Of a stretch of 64,000 nucleotides of DNA, positions 54,509 through 63,967 are shown piece by piece. Position numbers and translations under genes: made by a program. Position 1 is the stretch's first letter. Each line of letters begins with the position of its first letter. Source of the DNA: Flammeovirga agarivorans (GTDB lineage Bacteria; Bacteroidota; Bacteroidia; Cytophagales; Flammeovirgaceae). Below the pieces are notes generated by a model. That model was not told the DNA's origin and searched no databases. It was given only the letters and a program-made list of their open reading frames with translations. The stretch is taken from contig NZ_JABAIL010000002.1 in the NCBI RefSeq assembly GCF_012641475.1, positions 693,449 to 757,448 of the forward strand, in the 5' to 3' direction.

Positions 54509-57500
54509 ATGAAATTGAAAAGAATACTACTAACCACCCTTCTTATACTGATATACCAGCTAAGTTTTGCTCAGTGGGAAGAAAATTTACAATTCGACAA
54601 TTTCAATGTTGAAAATGGTCTAAGCAGTCACATTGTTTATTCCATGGTCAACGACAATAATGATTTTACATGGATTATTACTCCAAACAGTGTGCAACGT
54701 TTTGATGGTGCACAATTTAAAAACTATACTATCACCAAAGCTTCAGGGAAGTCAATTCATTATTATAAAAACAACTCTGGCCTTTATTTAGACAAGCAAA
54801 ATACTTTATGGACTCACAACCAATTCGGAGTCTTTAAATATGATCCCAAAATTGATCAATTCATTGAATTTAAGATTAAAGGATTACTTAATGAAAAAGC
54901 CTTTATCTCTATAAAAGAACATGATGGGTACTACTATTTTATATCATGGCAAATGCTTGTTAGATGGAACCCTAAAACCAATAATTTCAAAAAGATATTC
55001 TTAAAAAAACGTATTGCTGATGCATGTGATTATGGTGCTCAAGGCCTACTAATCGCTAGTCCTGATGGTTTACAACTTATTAAAGATAATGAAGTAAAAG
55101 ATTTCCATTTGTATGGAATCAACCTTAAAGGAGCAGGTATCACCACACTTTATAAAGGCACAGACAATAGTATTTGGATCGGTACATATAACAAAGGTAT
55201 TTTCTTAATTAAGAACAATAAGATCCAGCACATAAAACCAGATATTGATTATAAAATTTCAAGCTTTACCAGTTATAAAAATAAGATACTAGCAGGAACA
55301 GATGGCTATGGAATTATCGTGTTTGATATGGATGGCCATGAGGACAGTAATTCGTCCCTAAAAACTCTGCTGGGAATGCCTATCAATAAGATCAATATAG
55401 ACCAACATCAAAGGTTTTGGGTAGGTAGCTACGGTAGAGGTTTGTTTTTACACAATCCGCATAAACCCTATCTACGAAAAATCAATATTCACCCAGATGC
55501 GTATACCGCTGCTAACCATGGTTACAGCTCGTATAGAGATAGTCGAAAAAGACTTCTATTAGGTACCAATAAAGGGTTAGTCATTAAAGACAAAAATGGT
55601 AAAAAAAGATTCTTAAGACCACAACACTTCATTAAGAAATTAAGCAAAAACGAAAGCTTTGTTATCAATAATATTATTGAAGATAGGCATCATAATTTTT
55701 GGGTCTCTAGTTATGGTTTTGGTCTCTTCTACTTAGATGGAAAAAACTTTAAGGTTTTAAAAAGTATCAAAAAATTTAATATTGACGGAAAAGAGTTCAG
55801 TAGTAAATTTATTGTTCAAATAGAATTGTATGGTGATAAACTTTGGTTTAAGCTGATTAAAGGGTTAGTCTTTGAAATGGATACAAAAGAGAACTCTTTA
55901 AAACAGATTCCTATCAGAAGTGTATCCTATATTCAATACGACGAAAAGCATAGCTGTTTACTGATCAGCAACCATGATGGCATTGTAATGCTAAAAAATG
56001 ACAAGATTACAGCATTAGTGAGAATGAACAATGTCTCAGAAACAGACATGGTAGCTATAGATGAAAATACCTTCCTCCTTGGTTCAGAATCACAAAGTTT
56101 ATTGATCTTCGATTTTAATAAAAAGACAGTAGTTCCGCTAGATCAAGGAGAAAACAATGTACTTCCATCACATGTGAAACAGATTATCAAAAATGGCTTT
56201 AATGAGTACATTGTAATTGGCGATAATGGACTTTTCACCTTCAACTATAACAACGGAAAAGCTGAAGATATTCAAGAGATTCTCGTCAAATTCGAAGCAC
56301 ATCAACGCGCTTCATGTCTAAATAACAATTCCATTATTTTAGGATCATATGATGGTTTCTATCAGTTCCCATTGAACTTTAAAGATGCTTATTCTAGAAA
56401 CTCACAAATCATTTTCGACGACCTAATCGTAGATGATAAAATAATGGTTCCTTCAGATGAAGATGATGCTATCTTAAAAGATAACATCAATCGCACTGAA
56501 AGTATTGTTTTATCTCCTCCTCATAAAGGGTTTTCACTGAATGTGGTATCGCCTGAATACGGAAACGATGCACTTTTATACAATTGGAGGCTTGTGGGTT
56601 TAGAAGAAAACTTTATTTCAAAAACTTCATCACAAAAAATTAGTTATCAGAATTTACCCTATGGTACGTATACTCTGGAAGTACAGATGTTTTCTTCTCG
56701 AAAGATGAAAAAGCTCGCAACCAGAACATTGCAAGTAGAAGTAAAACCCCCGTTCTGGAATACCACCTGGGCTAAAGTGGTGTACTTCATCTTTGTAGCT
56801 TTCCTTTTATGGATGATGTATAAATCGTACTATGACTACTTACAGCAAAAGAATCTAAAAGCGAGAAATGCCGTTTTTGCTGAAATCGCTCATGAACTGA
56901 GAACTCCTCTAACATTGATGCAGGGACCATTACAGAAGTTAGAGCAAGAAACTAATTTGGATGATGCTGCCTCTAGGCTATTAAATATGATTCGTAGTAA
57001 CCTAGACCGTTTGAACAAACGAATCACACAGTTACTGGATTACGAAAGAATAAACCAAGTAAATGAAGAACTCTATGTCAAAGAGTTTGATTTCTTGAAG
57101 ATGGTACAAACGCTCATACGAGATTATGAACCAATGCTTCAAAAGAAAAAGATTCATATTGGTATCACTACCTCATTAAAAGAGCTTCCTGTAAAACTTG
57201 ATTTTGATAAGGTAGAGAAAATCATTTATAACTTGATTTCTAATGCTATCAAATACTCTAAGGAAGGTGATAATATTAAAATCAGTCTTACACATACTGG
57301 AGAACACCTAAACTTTAGTATTGAGGATCATGGTATTGGTATTCCTAAAGGGAATCAAAAACACATTTTCAAAAGGTTTTATAGAGCTGAAAATGTGATG
57401 AAAAACCAAAAAATTGGTTCTGGTATAGGCTTGGTACTTTCTTACAAATACACCGCTATGATGAATGGCAAACTGTATTTTGAAAGTGAAGAGAACAAAC

Positions 57501-58402
57501 AAACGACCTTCTTCCTAGAACTTCCTATAAAAGTAGAAGGACTAATGAGCGATACTGTCCCTAGTGCTATTTCTCATTATGGAGAAGAGTTCTCAGAGAA
57601 AGAAAAACAGAAATACGATTACCGCATAGCTGTAGCTGAAGATAATGAAGAACTAAGAAACTTTATTCAATCATCATTATCTGATAGTTTCCAAATAGAC
57701 ACCTTCGAAAATGGTAAAGTGTGTTATGATGCTTTATTAGAAAACGATTATGATCTAGTCCTTTCAGATGTAATGATGCCTGAAATGAATGGTTATGAAT
57801 TGTGTGATAAAATCAAAGACAACATTGAAACCTCTCACTTACCCATTATTTTATTGACTGCACTCAATGCATCAATGTATAAAGCTGAAGGGTATATGCA
57901 TGGTGCCGATCATTACGTCATCAAACCATTTGATATCCGTATGTTGAAGTACAGGATCATTAGTCTGATTGAAAACAGAAAAGCACTTAGTACTTTCTAT
58001 CAGAATAAGATTCAGGATGGGATTGTTATTACAAAAATACATGCAAAAGCAGATTCGTTGGATTCAAAATTCTTAGACGAGTTAGATGGGTTAATTGAGA
58101 AAAACTTGATGAACGCCAACTATAATGTTTCTGAGATTTGCAAAGATATTGGTATGAGTAGACCTGTGTTATATAGAAAACTCAAGGCGTTAACGAAGCT
58201 TTCTCCGAAAGAATACATTCAAGCCAAACGTCTTACCCATGCGAAGAAACTACTAATAGAAACCAACGAAAGCATTAGTACAATAGCTTATGAAAGTGGA
58301 TATTCTGATCCTAAATATTTCTCTACGGTATTTAAAAAACAGTTTGGTATGAGCCCTAGTGACTTTTTAAAACTACCTAAAGAAAATACAACTGCAGAGT
58401 AA
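54509..58402 (+). CDS. Hybrid two-component system regulator (HTCS) of the PUL
   Basis: A 1297-residue one-protein sensor/regulator. Signal peptide (to ...LSFAQ); a periplasmic pair of seven-bladed propellers built of Reg_prop repeats (such as GLLIASPDGLQLI, DNSIWIGTYNKGIFLI); a Y_Y_Y domain (GFSLNVVSPEYG ... YTLEVQMFS, about 670-745); a TM at about 756-776; a histidine kinase with H795 in AEIAHELRTPL and HATPase boxes (NLISNAIKYSKEG, IEDHGIGIPKG); a receiver with D1087 in LSDVMMPEMNG; and a C-terminal AraC-type HTH (ICKDIGMSRPVLYRKL, IAYESGYSDPKYFSTVFKKQFG). It binds an oligosaccharide in the periplasm and activates PUL genes. Confidence 0.96.
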   Translation: MKLKRILLTTLLILIYQLSFAQWEENLQFDNFNVENGLSSHIVYSMVNDNNDFTWIITPNSVQRFDGAQFKNYTITKASGKSIHYYKNNSGLYLDKQNTLWTHNQFGVFKYDPKIDQFIEFKIKGLLNEKAFISIKEHDGYYYFISWQMLVRWNPKTNNFKKIFLKKRIADACDYGAQGLLIASPDGLQLIKDNEVKDFHLYGINLKGAGITTLYKGTDNSIWIGTYNKGIFLIKNNKIQHIKPDIDYKISSFTSYKNKILAGTDGYGIIVFDMDGHEDSNSSLKTLLGMPINKINIDQHQRFWVGSYGRGLFLHNPHKPYLRKINIHPDAYTAANHGYSSYRDSRKRLLLGTNKGLVIKDKNGKKRFLRPQHFIKKLSKNESFVINNIIEDRHHNFWVSSYGFGLFYLDGKNFKVLKSIKKFNIDGKEFSSKFIVQIELYGDKLWFKLIKGLVFEMDTKENSLKQIPIRSVSYIQYDEKHSCLLISNHDGIVMLKNDKITALVRMNNVSETDMVAIDENTFLLGSESQSLLIFDFNKKTVVPLDQGENNVLPSHVKQIIKNGFNEYIVIGDNGLFTFNYNNGKAEDIQEILVKFEAHQRASCLNNNSIILGSYDGFYQFPLNFKDAYSRNSQIIFDDLIVDDKIMVPSDEDDAILKDNINRTESIVLSPPHKGFSLNVVSPEYGNDALLYNWRLVGLEENFISKTSSQKISYQNLPYGTYTLEVQMFSSRKMKKLATRTLQVEVKPPFWNTTWAKVVYFIFVAFLLWMMYKSYYDYLQQKNLKARNAVFAEIAHELRTPLTLMQGPLQKLEQETNLDDAASRLLNMIRSNLDRLNKRITQLLDYERINQVNEELYVKEFDFLKMVQTLIRDYEPMLQKKKIHIGITTSLKELPVKLDFDKVEKIIYNLISNAIKYSKEGDNIKISLTHTGEHLNFSIEDHGIGIPKGNQKHIFKRFYRAENVMKNQKIGSGIGLVLSYKYTAMMNGKLYFESEENKQTTFFLELPIKVEGLMSDTVPSAISHYGEEFSEKEKQKYDYRIAVAEDNEELRNFIQSSLSDSFQIDTFENGKVCYDALLENDYDLVLSDVMMPEMNGYELCDKIKDNIETSHLPIILLTALNASMYKAEGYMHGADHYVIKPFDIRMLKYRIISLIENRKALSTFYQNKIQDGIVITKIHAKADSLDSKFLDELDGLIEKNLMNANYNVSEICKDIGMSRPVLYRKLKALTKLSPKEYIQAKRLTHAKKLLIETNESISTIAYESGYSDPKYFSTVFKKQFGMSPSDFLKLPKENTTAE

Positions 58403-58428
58403 TTTCATATTCTATTATCAATATTTTG

Positions 58429-58485
58429 AAAAGCGTTTTAGTAGCTCTTGGGAATACGATTTTCCAACCTATTAGAACGCTTTTT
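58429..58485 (+). terminator. Terminator of the HTCS gene overlapping a predicted operator
   Basis: AAAAGCGTT (58429-58437) and AACGCTTTTT (58476-58485) pair, with weaker inner pairing TAGTAG/CTATTA, and end in a T-run. The 3' arm is also the second unit of the predicted HTCS operator for the sulfatase gene at 58544. Confidence 0.6.
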
Positions 58486-58518
58486 CTACAACTAAGCGAC
58501 AATTATTTATTTGTTTTG
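58454..58518 (+). promoter_or_regulatory. Predicted operator and promoter of the sulfatase gene at 58544
   Basis: Unit 1 at 58454 (ATACGATTTTCCAACCTA) and unit 2 at 58475 (GAACGCTTTTTCTACAAC) are 21 bp apart. A -7-like TTGTTTTG at 58511 lies 36 bp after the second unit. Unit 1 matches unit 1 of susC at ACG, TTTTC and AACCTA. Confidence 0.5.
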
Positions 58519-58543
58519 AATAATTATTACTTGGTCGAAACGT

Positions 58544-60178
58544 ATGAAAATATTACAAACAACTTTACTTCTATTCTTAGTGTGGTCTTTAGGTTCCGCA
58601 CAAGATAAACCGAATATCCTCTGGATCACTTTTGAGGATACAGGAACTTACCTTAGTAGCTATGGTGATAGTACCGCTAAAACACCAAATATAGATGCAT
58701 TAGCTCAAGAGAGTGTCGTGTATTCTCAAGCTTTTTCTAATGCTGGTGTTTGTGCACCAAGTAGAAGTGCTATCATTACTGGAATGTACCCAATGAGTAT
58801 TGGTACCAATCATATGCGTACAGGTAGAGATATCATGGGACAAGGACAGAAAACTTACAGAGAGAATAAAAATGTAAGCGATAGAGAAGGAAATAATGTT
58901 AGAGAATATAGTGCTGTAGTACCTGAAAAAGTGAAATGCTTTACGGAGTATTTACGAGCAGCAGGTTATTACTGTAGCAATAATGCAAAAACAGATTATC
59001 AATTTGCTGCCCCTTTTACGGCATGGGATCAAAATGACCCAAAAGCACATTGGAGAAACCGACCTGATCATCAACCGTTCTTTGCAGTTTTCAACTTCAA
59101 TGAAACACATGAATCTAAAATTTGGAAACATAATAAACTGCCTCTAACAGTTGATAAAGATCAAGTTGATGTTCCTCCATATTACCTCGATAATGATGTT
59201 ACGAGGAAAGATCTAGCAAGAATGTATTCAAATATTGAGTTATTTGATCAACGAGTGGAAAAAATCATTCAGCAACTTAAAGAGGATGGGCTATATGAGA
59301 ACACTTATATTTTCTTATTCAGTGATCATGGAGGACCGATGCCTAGACAAAAAAGAGAAGTCATAGCCTCTGGGTTACATGTCCCTTTTTATATCAAGTA
59401 CCCTGAAAGTAAAACTACGGGTTTCTCCGATCAAATTGTCAGCTTTGTCGACCTTGCTCCTACCATGTTAGAAATCGCAGGAGTAAAACCTCCCAAGCAT
59501 TTACAGGGTAATAGTATTTTCTCAAAAGAAAGGAAATATTCTTTTGCAGCAAGAGATAGAATGGATGAATTTACTTCGGCAAGAAGAAGTATTACAGATG
59601 GCAAATACTTATATGTAAAATACCTCTTCCCTATTCCATCTCCTTATCAAGATATCGAATACCGAATGCAAGTACCTACCATGAAAGTATTAAAAGAGGC
59701 TTATGATAACGGCACACTCAATGAGATACAATCTGTATGGTTTACACCTTTATCAGGAGAGGAACAGTTATTCGATTTAGAAAAGGATCCTTATGAGACC
59801 ATCAACTTAATTGATGATCCTAAGTACGCTTCAATACAAAAAAAATTAAGCAAACAGCTTTCGAAATGGAGGAAAAATACTCCTGATATGTGTATTGAAC
59901 CAGAAGCCAAAATGATTGAACGTATGTGGCCGAATGGTAAGCAACCTTCTACAGAGAAAGTTACCATCGATCAACATGATCAAACAATTACGCTATCATG
60001 TAAAACAGGTGGTGCATCTATAGGATACAGAATCAATAATGGGGAATGGTTACTATACCACGAACCCATCAAAATAACTAAGAATTGTGTTTTGGAAACA
60101 AAGGCAATTCGAATTGGATACAAAGAATCTACTGTGAATCAATTAGCAATAGAGTTTCCAAGAAAAGCTCATATATAG
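58544..60178 (+). CDS. Sulfatase, heparan N-sulfatase-like (S1 family)
   Basis: A 544-residue exported enzyme (signal peptide ...GSAQ). The metal site is ITFEDTGTYLSSYG, where E-D replaces the usual D-D as is normal in the sulfamidase-like branch. The formylglycine motif is C70-A-P-S-R in AGVCAPSRSAI. Then FNFNETHES and FLFSDHGGPMPR. A short C-terminal beta domain (about 475-540, ITLSCKTGGASIGYRINNG) looks like a chitobiase-type or Fn3-like module. Own operator and promoter, own terminator: a single-gene unit. Confidence 0.88.
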   Translation: MKILQTTLLLFLVWSLGSAQDKPNILWITFEDTGTYLSSYGDSTAKTPNIDALAQESVVYSQAFSNAGVCAPSRSAIITGMYPMSIGTNHMRTGRDIMGQGQKTYRENKNVSDREGNNVREYSAVVPEKVKCFTEYLRAAGYYCSNNAKTDYQFAAPFTAWDQNDPKAHWRNRPDHQPFFAVFNFNETHESKIWKHNKLPLTVDKDQVDVPPYYLDNDVTRKDLARMYSNIELFDQRVEKIIQQLKEDGLYENTYIFLFSDHGGPMPRQKREVIASGLHVPFYIKYPESKTTGFSDQIVSFVDLAPTMLEIAGVKPPKHLQGNSIFSKERKYSFAARDRMDEFTSARRSITDGKYLYVKYLFPIPSPYQDIEYRMQVPTMKVLKEAYDNGTLNEIQSVWFTPLSGEEQLFDLEKDPYETINLIDDPKYASIQKKLSKQLSKWRKNTPDMCIEPEAKMIERMWPNGKQPSTEKVTIDQHDQTITLSCKTGGASIGYRINNGEWLLYHEPIKITKNCVLETKAIRIGYKESTVNQLAIEFPRKAHI

Positions 60179-60207
60179 CAAGCATATAGTTATTGAATAC
60201 GATATAA

Positions 60208-60238
60208 ATCCTTCGCTTTCTGAGTGAGGGATTTTTTG
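60208..60238 (+). terminator. Terminator after the sulfatase at 58544
   Basis: ATCCTTCGC (60208-60216) and GTGAGGGAT (60224-60232) pair over 9 bp with two G-U, then TTTTTT. Confidence 0.75.
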
Positions 60239-60492
60239 TGTAAAAAAAAATGTGACTGTATAGAAAAAATTATATTCTTTCTATTACAAGTCACACCTTT
60301 AAGCGTCACACAACAAATATATTCTTACAGTGTCTTTTATAGTCTAACTGCTTTATTGATATTCAAATATACACAAGTGTTTACATATACATGGTTAGTT
60401 ATTGTTCATATAGGTAAGAAAATCAATCAACCTCTCAAAAGGTATATTTTGACCACAAAATCAACATTTTATCAAAAACAAACTATTCAATC

Positions 60493-60560
60493 GAGAACTA
60501 TTTACTAACATAGGAGAACGATTTCTCAACTACTATACACCTAGCTATCTATTAATATTG
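60493..60560 (+). promoter_or_regulatory. Predicted operator and promoter of the sulfatase gene at 60670
   Basis: GAGAACTATTTACTAAC at 60493 and GAGAACGATTTCTCAAC at 60514 are 21 bp apart. TAATATTG (60553-60560), one mismatch from TAnnTTTG, starts 37 bp after the second GAAC (60516). A further exact copy of the 13-mer GAGAACTATTTAC is at 60626-60638, within the predicted 5' UTR. Nothing else is seen in 60239-60669. Confidence 0.55.
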
Positions 60561-60625
60561 CATAAGAGAATTTCATTGATTCATTAGTTAAACGCAAACA
60601 AAACGTAAAGCTCCAGAATCAAGTG

Positions 60626-60638
60626 GAGAACTATTTAC
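60626..60638 (+). repeat. Extra copy of the operator 13-mer
   Basis: GAGAACTATTTAC, identical to 60493-60505, 32 bp before the sulfatase ATG at 60670. It is single, without a 21-bp partner. Confidence 0.5.
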
Positions 60639-60669
60639 ATCGATAATATCAAAAGAGAATATTAAAATT

Positions 60670-62316
60670 ATGCAAATGAAACGAATCATTATCAACCTTA
60701 TTGGATGGACATCATTATTGTCTATCATTGGGTGTTCGTCGACTCAACAAAAAACAACAGAGCACAAGCAGCCAAATATTATTTTCATTATGAGTGATGA
60801 CCATGCGACTAACGCAATCAGTGCTTATGGTGGAAGATTAGCGGAACAATTCCCAGACCTAACTCCTAATATTGATCGTATCGCAAATGAAGGTATGATC
60901 ATGCAAAATACTTTCTGTACAAACGCCATCTGTGGACCTTCAAGAGCAGCTATCCTTACAGGTAAATTCTCTCACCAAAATGGATTTTTCAAGAATGAAA
61001 GTGGTGGTGATTTTGACGGTTCTCAGCAAACATTCCCTAAGCTTCTTCAAAAAGCAGGATACCAAACTGCAGTAATTGGTAAGTGGCACTTAGGTACAGT
61101 TCCTACAGGTTTTGATTATTCGAAAGTGATGATCAACCATGGTGGACAAGGAACATATCATAATACAGTATTCTTAGAGAATGGACAAGATACAATTAAA
61201 GAAACACGTTTCCATTCATCTAGACAAGTTTGGGAAGATGCGAAGAAATGGTTAACAAAAGGTAGAGACGATAAAAAACCCTTTATGTTGATGTACCAAT
61301 TTAAAGCACCTCATAGACCTTGGACTCCTGACGAGCAATTCCAACATGTCTTTGATGATGTAGAAATTGTTGAACCAGAAACATTCAATGATACTTACGA
61401 AAATAAAATTGCTGCAGGTAACACTTGGATGACTATTGAAAGAAACTTAAACAGAAAAGATCTTAAAGTTCATCCAGAACATCCTGAAAAAATGACTAAG
61501 CAAGAAATTAACGCTTGGTACAAATACGGTAACAACAATGAAGAGCCTTGGTCTCCAAATGATGAGTTAAAAGGTCAGGCTTTGAAAAAGTGGAAGTACC
61601 AAAAGTACATGAAAGAATATTTAGGTTGTGTAAAAGGTGTTGACCACTATATCGGTGAGATGTTAGATTATTTAGAAGAAAGTGGTTTAGCAGAGAATAC
61701 TATAGTGATCTATACTTCTGACCAAGGTTTCTATTTAGGTGAGCATGGTTGGTTTGATAAACGTATGATGTATGAAGAGTCTTTCAAAATGCCTTTCGTC
61801 ATCAAGTATCCAAATCATATTCAACCAAAATCTAAGTCTACAAAATTAGCTATGAACGTGGACTTTGCTCCAACTCTATTAGACTTCGCTGGTGTTGAAG
61901 TACCAGAAGATATGCAAGGTAAATCATTCCGTAATATCTTAGAAGGTGGTAACGGAGAAGATGAGTGGAGAGATGCAGTATACTACCACTACTACGAGTT
62001 CCCGTGGTGGCACCATGTTTTACCTCACTACGGAGTAAGAACTGAAAAATATAAATTAATTCACTACTACTATAATCCTGAAATTGCGAAGGATCAGTGG
62101 AGAGAAAATGATTGGGAATTATTTGATTTAGAAAAAGATCCAAATGAGTTGAATAACCTTTATGGACGCCCTGAATACAAAGAAATTACAGCTCAGCTAA
62201 AAGCTAAACTTGTAGAGTTACAGAAAGAGTATCAAGAAGATTCAAAAGAAGAGATGATGCACAAAACTGATGTAAAAATCGGCAGAGTGTATGAACATAA
62301 TAAATATTCGAAATAG
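60670..62316 (+). CDS. Sulfatase lipoprotein, N-acetylglucosamine-6-sulfatase-like (S1 family)
   Basis: A 548-residue enzyme with lipobox SIIGC (Cys22). Metal site FIMSDDHATNAISAYGG, formylglycine motif C88-G-P-S-R in NAICGPSRAAI, then VIGKWHLGT and YTSDQGFYLGEHGWFDKR. The C-terminal part (HYGVRTEKYKLIHYYY, WELFDLEKDPNELNNLYG) is the usual sulfatase subdomain. The branch resembles GlcNAc-6-sulfatases and related enzymes that remove 6-sulfate. Two in-frame ATGs (60670, 60676) precede the signal peptide. Confidence 0.88.
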   Translation: MQMKRIIINLIGWTSLLSIIGCSSTQQKTTEHKQPNIIFIMSDDHATNAISAYGGRLAEQFPDLTPNIDRIANEGMIMQNTFCTNAICGPSRAAILTGKFSHQNGFFKNESGGDFDGSQQTFPKLLQKAGYQTAVIGKWHLGTVPTGFDYSKVMINHGGQGTYHNTVFLENGQDTIKETRFHSSRQVWEDAKKWLTKGRDDKKPFMLMYQFKAPHRPWTPDEQFQHVFDDVEIVEPETFNDTYENKIAAGNTWMTIERNLNRKDLKVHPEHPEKMTKQEINAWYKYGNNNEEPWSPNDELKGQALKKWKYQKYMKEYLGCVKGVDHYIGEMLDYLEESGLAENTIVIYTSDQGFYLGEHGWFDKRMMYEESFKMPFVIKYPNHIQPKSKSTKLAMNVDFAPTLLDFAGVEVPEDMQGKSFRNILEGGNGEDEWRDAVYYHYYEFPWWHHVLPHYGVRTEKYKLIHYYYNPEIAKDQWRENDWELFDLEKDPNELNNLYGRPEYKEITAQLKAKLVELQKEYQEDSKEEMMHKTDVKIGRVYEHNKYSK

Positions 62317-62347
62317 AGCAATAATAGTTTACATTTCATTGAAACAA

Positions 62348-62378
62348 AAGCCACTGCTTATAGCAAGTGGCTTTTTTA
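62348..62378 (+). terminator. Terminator after the sulfatase at 60670
   Basis: AAGCCACT (62348-62355) and AGTGGCTT (62366-62373) with a T-run to 62378. Confidence 0.9.
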
Positions 62379-62440
62379 TAAAACTACTTACTACAACATC
62401 ACTAACTCTATAGAAATGGATATACTAGAATTATAATCTT

Positions 62441-63904
62441 ATGAAAAAATTATTATTAAGAATATCGACAGGCATTTTATTCGGGTGGCTATTGGTAGGA
62501 TGTGAGACTACTCAAACTTCAAGACCAAACATATTACTATTGTACATGGATGACCTCCGCCCTCAATTAGGATGCTATGGTTATTCCCAAATACAATCAC
62601 CTAACATTGACAAACTAGCGAAAGAGGGTGTTCTATTTAACAATGCATATTGTAATGTAGCTGTCTGTGGTGCTTCAAGAGCAAGCATGCTTACAGGGAT
62701 GCGTCCAACAAAAAATATTTTTAGAGACTACAAAGTATTTGTACAAGATGATACACCACATGCTATCACCATTCCTCAATTTTTTAAAGAAAATGGCTAC
62801 TTAACTATCTCCAACGGAAAGGTATTTCATCACCTCGATGACAGAATGGAAGATTGGAATGAAGTGTGGCGTCCATATGCTTTTGATAAAAACCCTAAAG
62901 GACTTGCCCCTACAGATTGGTGGCAAAGCTTATGGAGAGATTATCAATTGCCAGAGAATAAAAAGCACTATATGGAAACGAACAGAGGGCCTGCCTATGA
63001 AAAAGCCAATGTAGGTGATACAGCATATATTGATGGCATCCTAACAGAAAAAGTAATTCAAGATTTAGAGCGTCTTCAGGAAAATGATTCCCCTTTCTTC
63101 TTAACTGCCGGGTTTATCAGTCCACACTTACCATTTAATGCTCCAGCTCATCATTGGGAAAAGTATGAGGAAAGTAGTATTAAACAACCGTATAATAATT
63201 TCGTAGCTACTAACGCCCCCAAAATATCCATTAGTGCTTCTAATGAGTTACGACAATATACGGGTATCCCTCCCAAGGGGGAAAGGGTGAATGATACTAC
63301 TGCTATCAAATTGATACATGGTTATTATGCAACAGTAAGCTATGTAGATACTTTAGTGGGAAAAATTCTTAAAAAGTTGGAGGAAACAGGATTAGATAAA
63401 AATACAATCGTCGTCTTAGTTTCTGACCATGGTTACAACCTACAAGAACATGCCCAATGGGCAAAATGGACAAGTCACCGTACTTCGATGCAAGTTCCTC
63501 TAATTATTTCCTCGCCCTTTATTAATAATACCGGTACTACAGATGCTTTAGTAGAGTTGGTAGACATCTTTCCAACCCTGGCTTCTCTTTCACAATTAGA
63601 TCTACCTAATCATCAATTAGAAGGTGAGAGTTTAGTACCAATTTTAAATGATCTCACCTCAAAAGGAAAGCCTCATGTATTTATTAATAACTCTAATGGA
63701 TATACGATAAAAACACCGAGATATAGTTATACAGAATATATCGATCCAGAAAATAATAAAACATTTGCCCGTATGTTATACGATCATTACCAAGATCCTG
63801 ATGAAAATGAAAATATAGCTGAACTACCTGAGCACTCAGACATTGTAAGGCAGCTACATCGTCAGTTACATAGTAGCTATGGTCGAAACATTTTAGGGCT
63901 GTAA
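62441..63904 (+). CDS. Sulfatase lipoprotein, iduronate-2-sulfatase-like (S1 family)
   Basis: A 487-residue enzyme with lipobox LLVGC (Cys21). Metal site YMDDLRPQLGCYG, formylglycine motif C76-G-A-S-R in VAVCGASRASM, then ISPHLPFNAPAHHWEKY and VSDHGYNLQEHAQWAKW. Same branch as the sulfatase at 36902 and as the sulfatase half of the fusion at 49798 (DVPDDAYIDG there, NVGDTAYIDG here). Preceded by a terminator, so it needs its own promoter; no 21-bp repeat operator is visible in the 62-bp gap. Confidence 0.88.
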   Translation: MKKLLLRISTGILFGWLLVGCETTQTSRPNILLLYMDDLRPQLGCYGYSQIQSPNIDKLAKEGVLFNNAYCNVAVCGASRASMLTGMRPTKNIFRDYKVFVQDDTPHAITIPQFFKENGYLTISNGKVFHHLDDRMEDWNEVWRPYAFDKNPKGLAPTDWWQSLWRDYQLPENKKHYMETNRGPAYEKANVGDTAYIDGILTEKVIQDLERLQENDSPFFLTAGFISPHLPFNAPAHHWEKYEESSIKQPYNNFVATNAPKISISASNELRQYTGIPPKGERVNDTTAIKLIHGYYATVSYVDTLVGKILKKLEETGLDKNTIVVLVSDHGYNLQEHAQWAKWTSHRTSMQVPLIISSPFINNTGTTDALVELVDIFPTLASLSQLDLPNHQLEGESLVPILNDLTSKGKPHVFINNSNGYTIKTPRYSYTEYIDPENNKTFARMLYDHYQDPDENENIAELPEHSDIVRQLHRQLHSSYGRNILGL

Positions 63905-63913
63905 TAAAAAGTA

Positions 63914-63929
63914 CTTCTCTTAAGAGAAG
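63914..63929. repeat. Perfect 16-bp palindrome after the last sulfatase
   Basis: CTTCTCTTAAGAGAAG reads the same on both strands. It has no T-run, so it is a weak terminator at best; it could be a protein-binding site for the next gene. Confidence 0.5.
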
Positions 63930-63967
63930 GTGTGATTACAAACTTTGATGAAATAAATTGAATACCA

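Noticed and set aside
58426-58608. 60-codon open frame after the HTCS gene
   Set aside because: It covers the terminator and operator and overlaps the true start of the sulfatase at 58544 in another frame.
60224-60508. 94-codon open frame in the gap before the sulfatase at 60670
   Set aside because: It begins inside a terminator hairpin, has poly-Lys and low-complexity content, no family features, and runs into the predicted operator.
36902-63904. Frameshift or dead sulfatase among the seven
   Set aside because: All have full-length frames, metal-site acidic residues and an intact C-x-[AP]-S-R motif.
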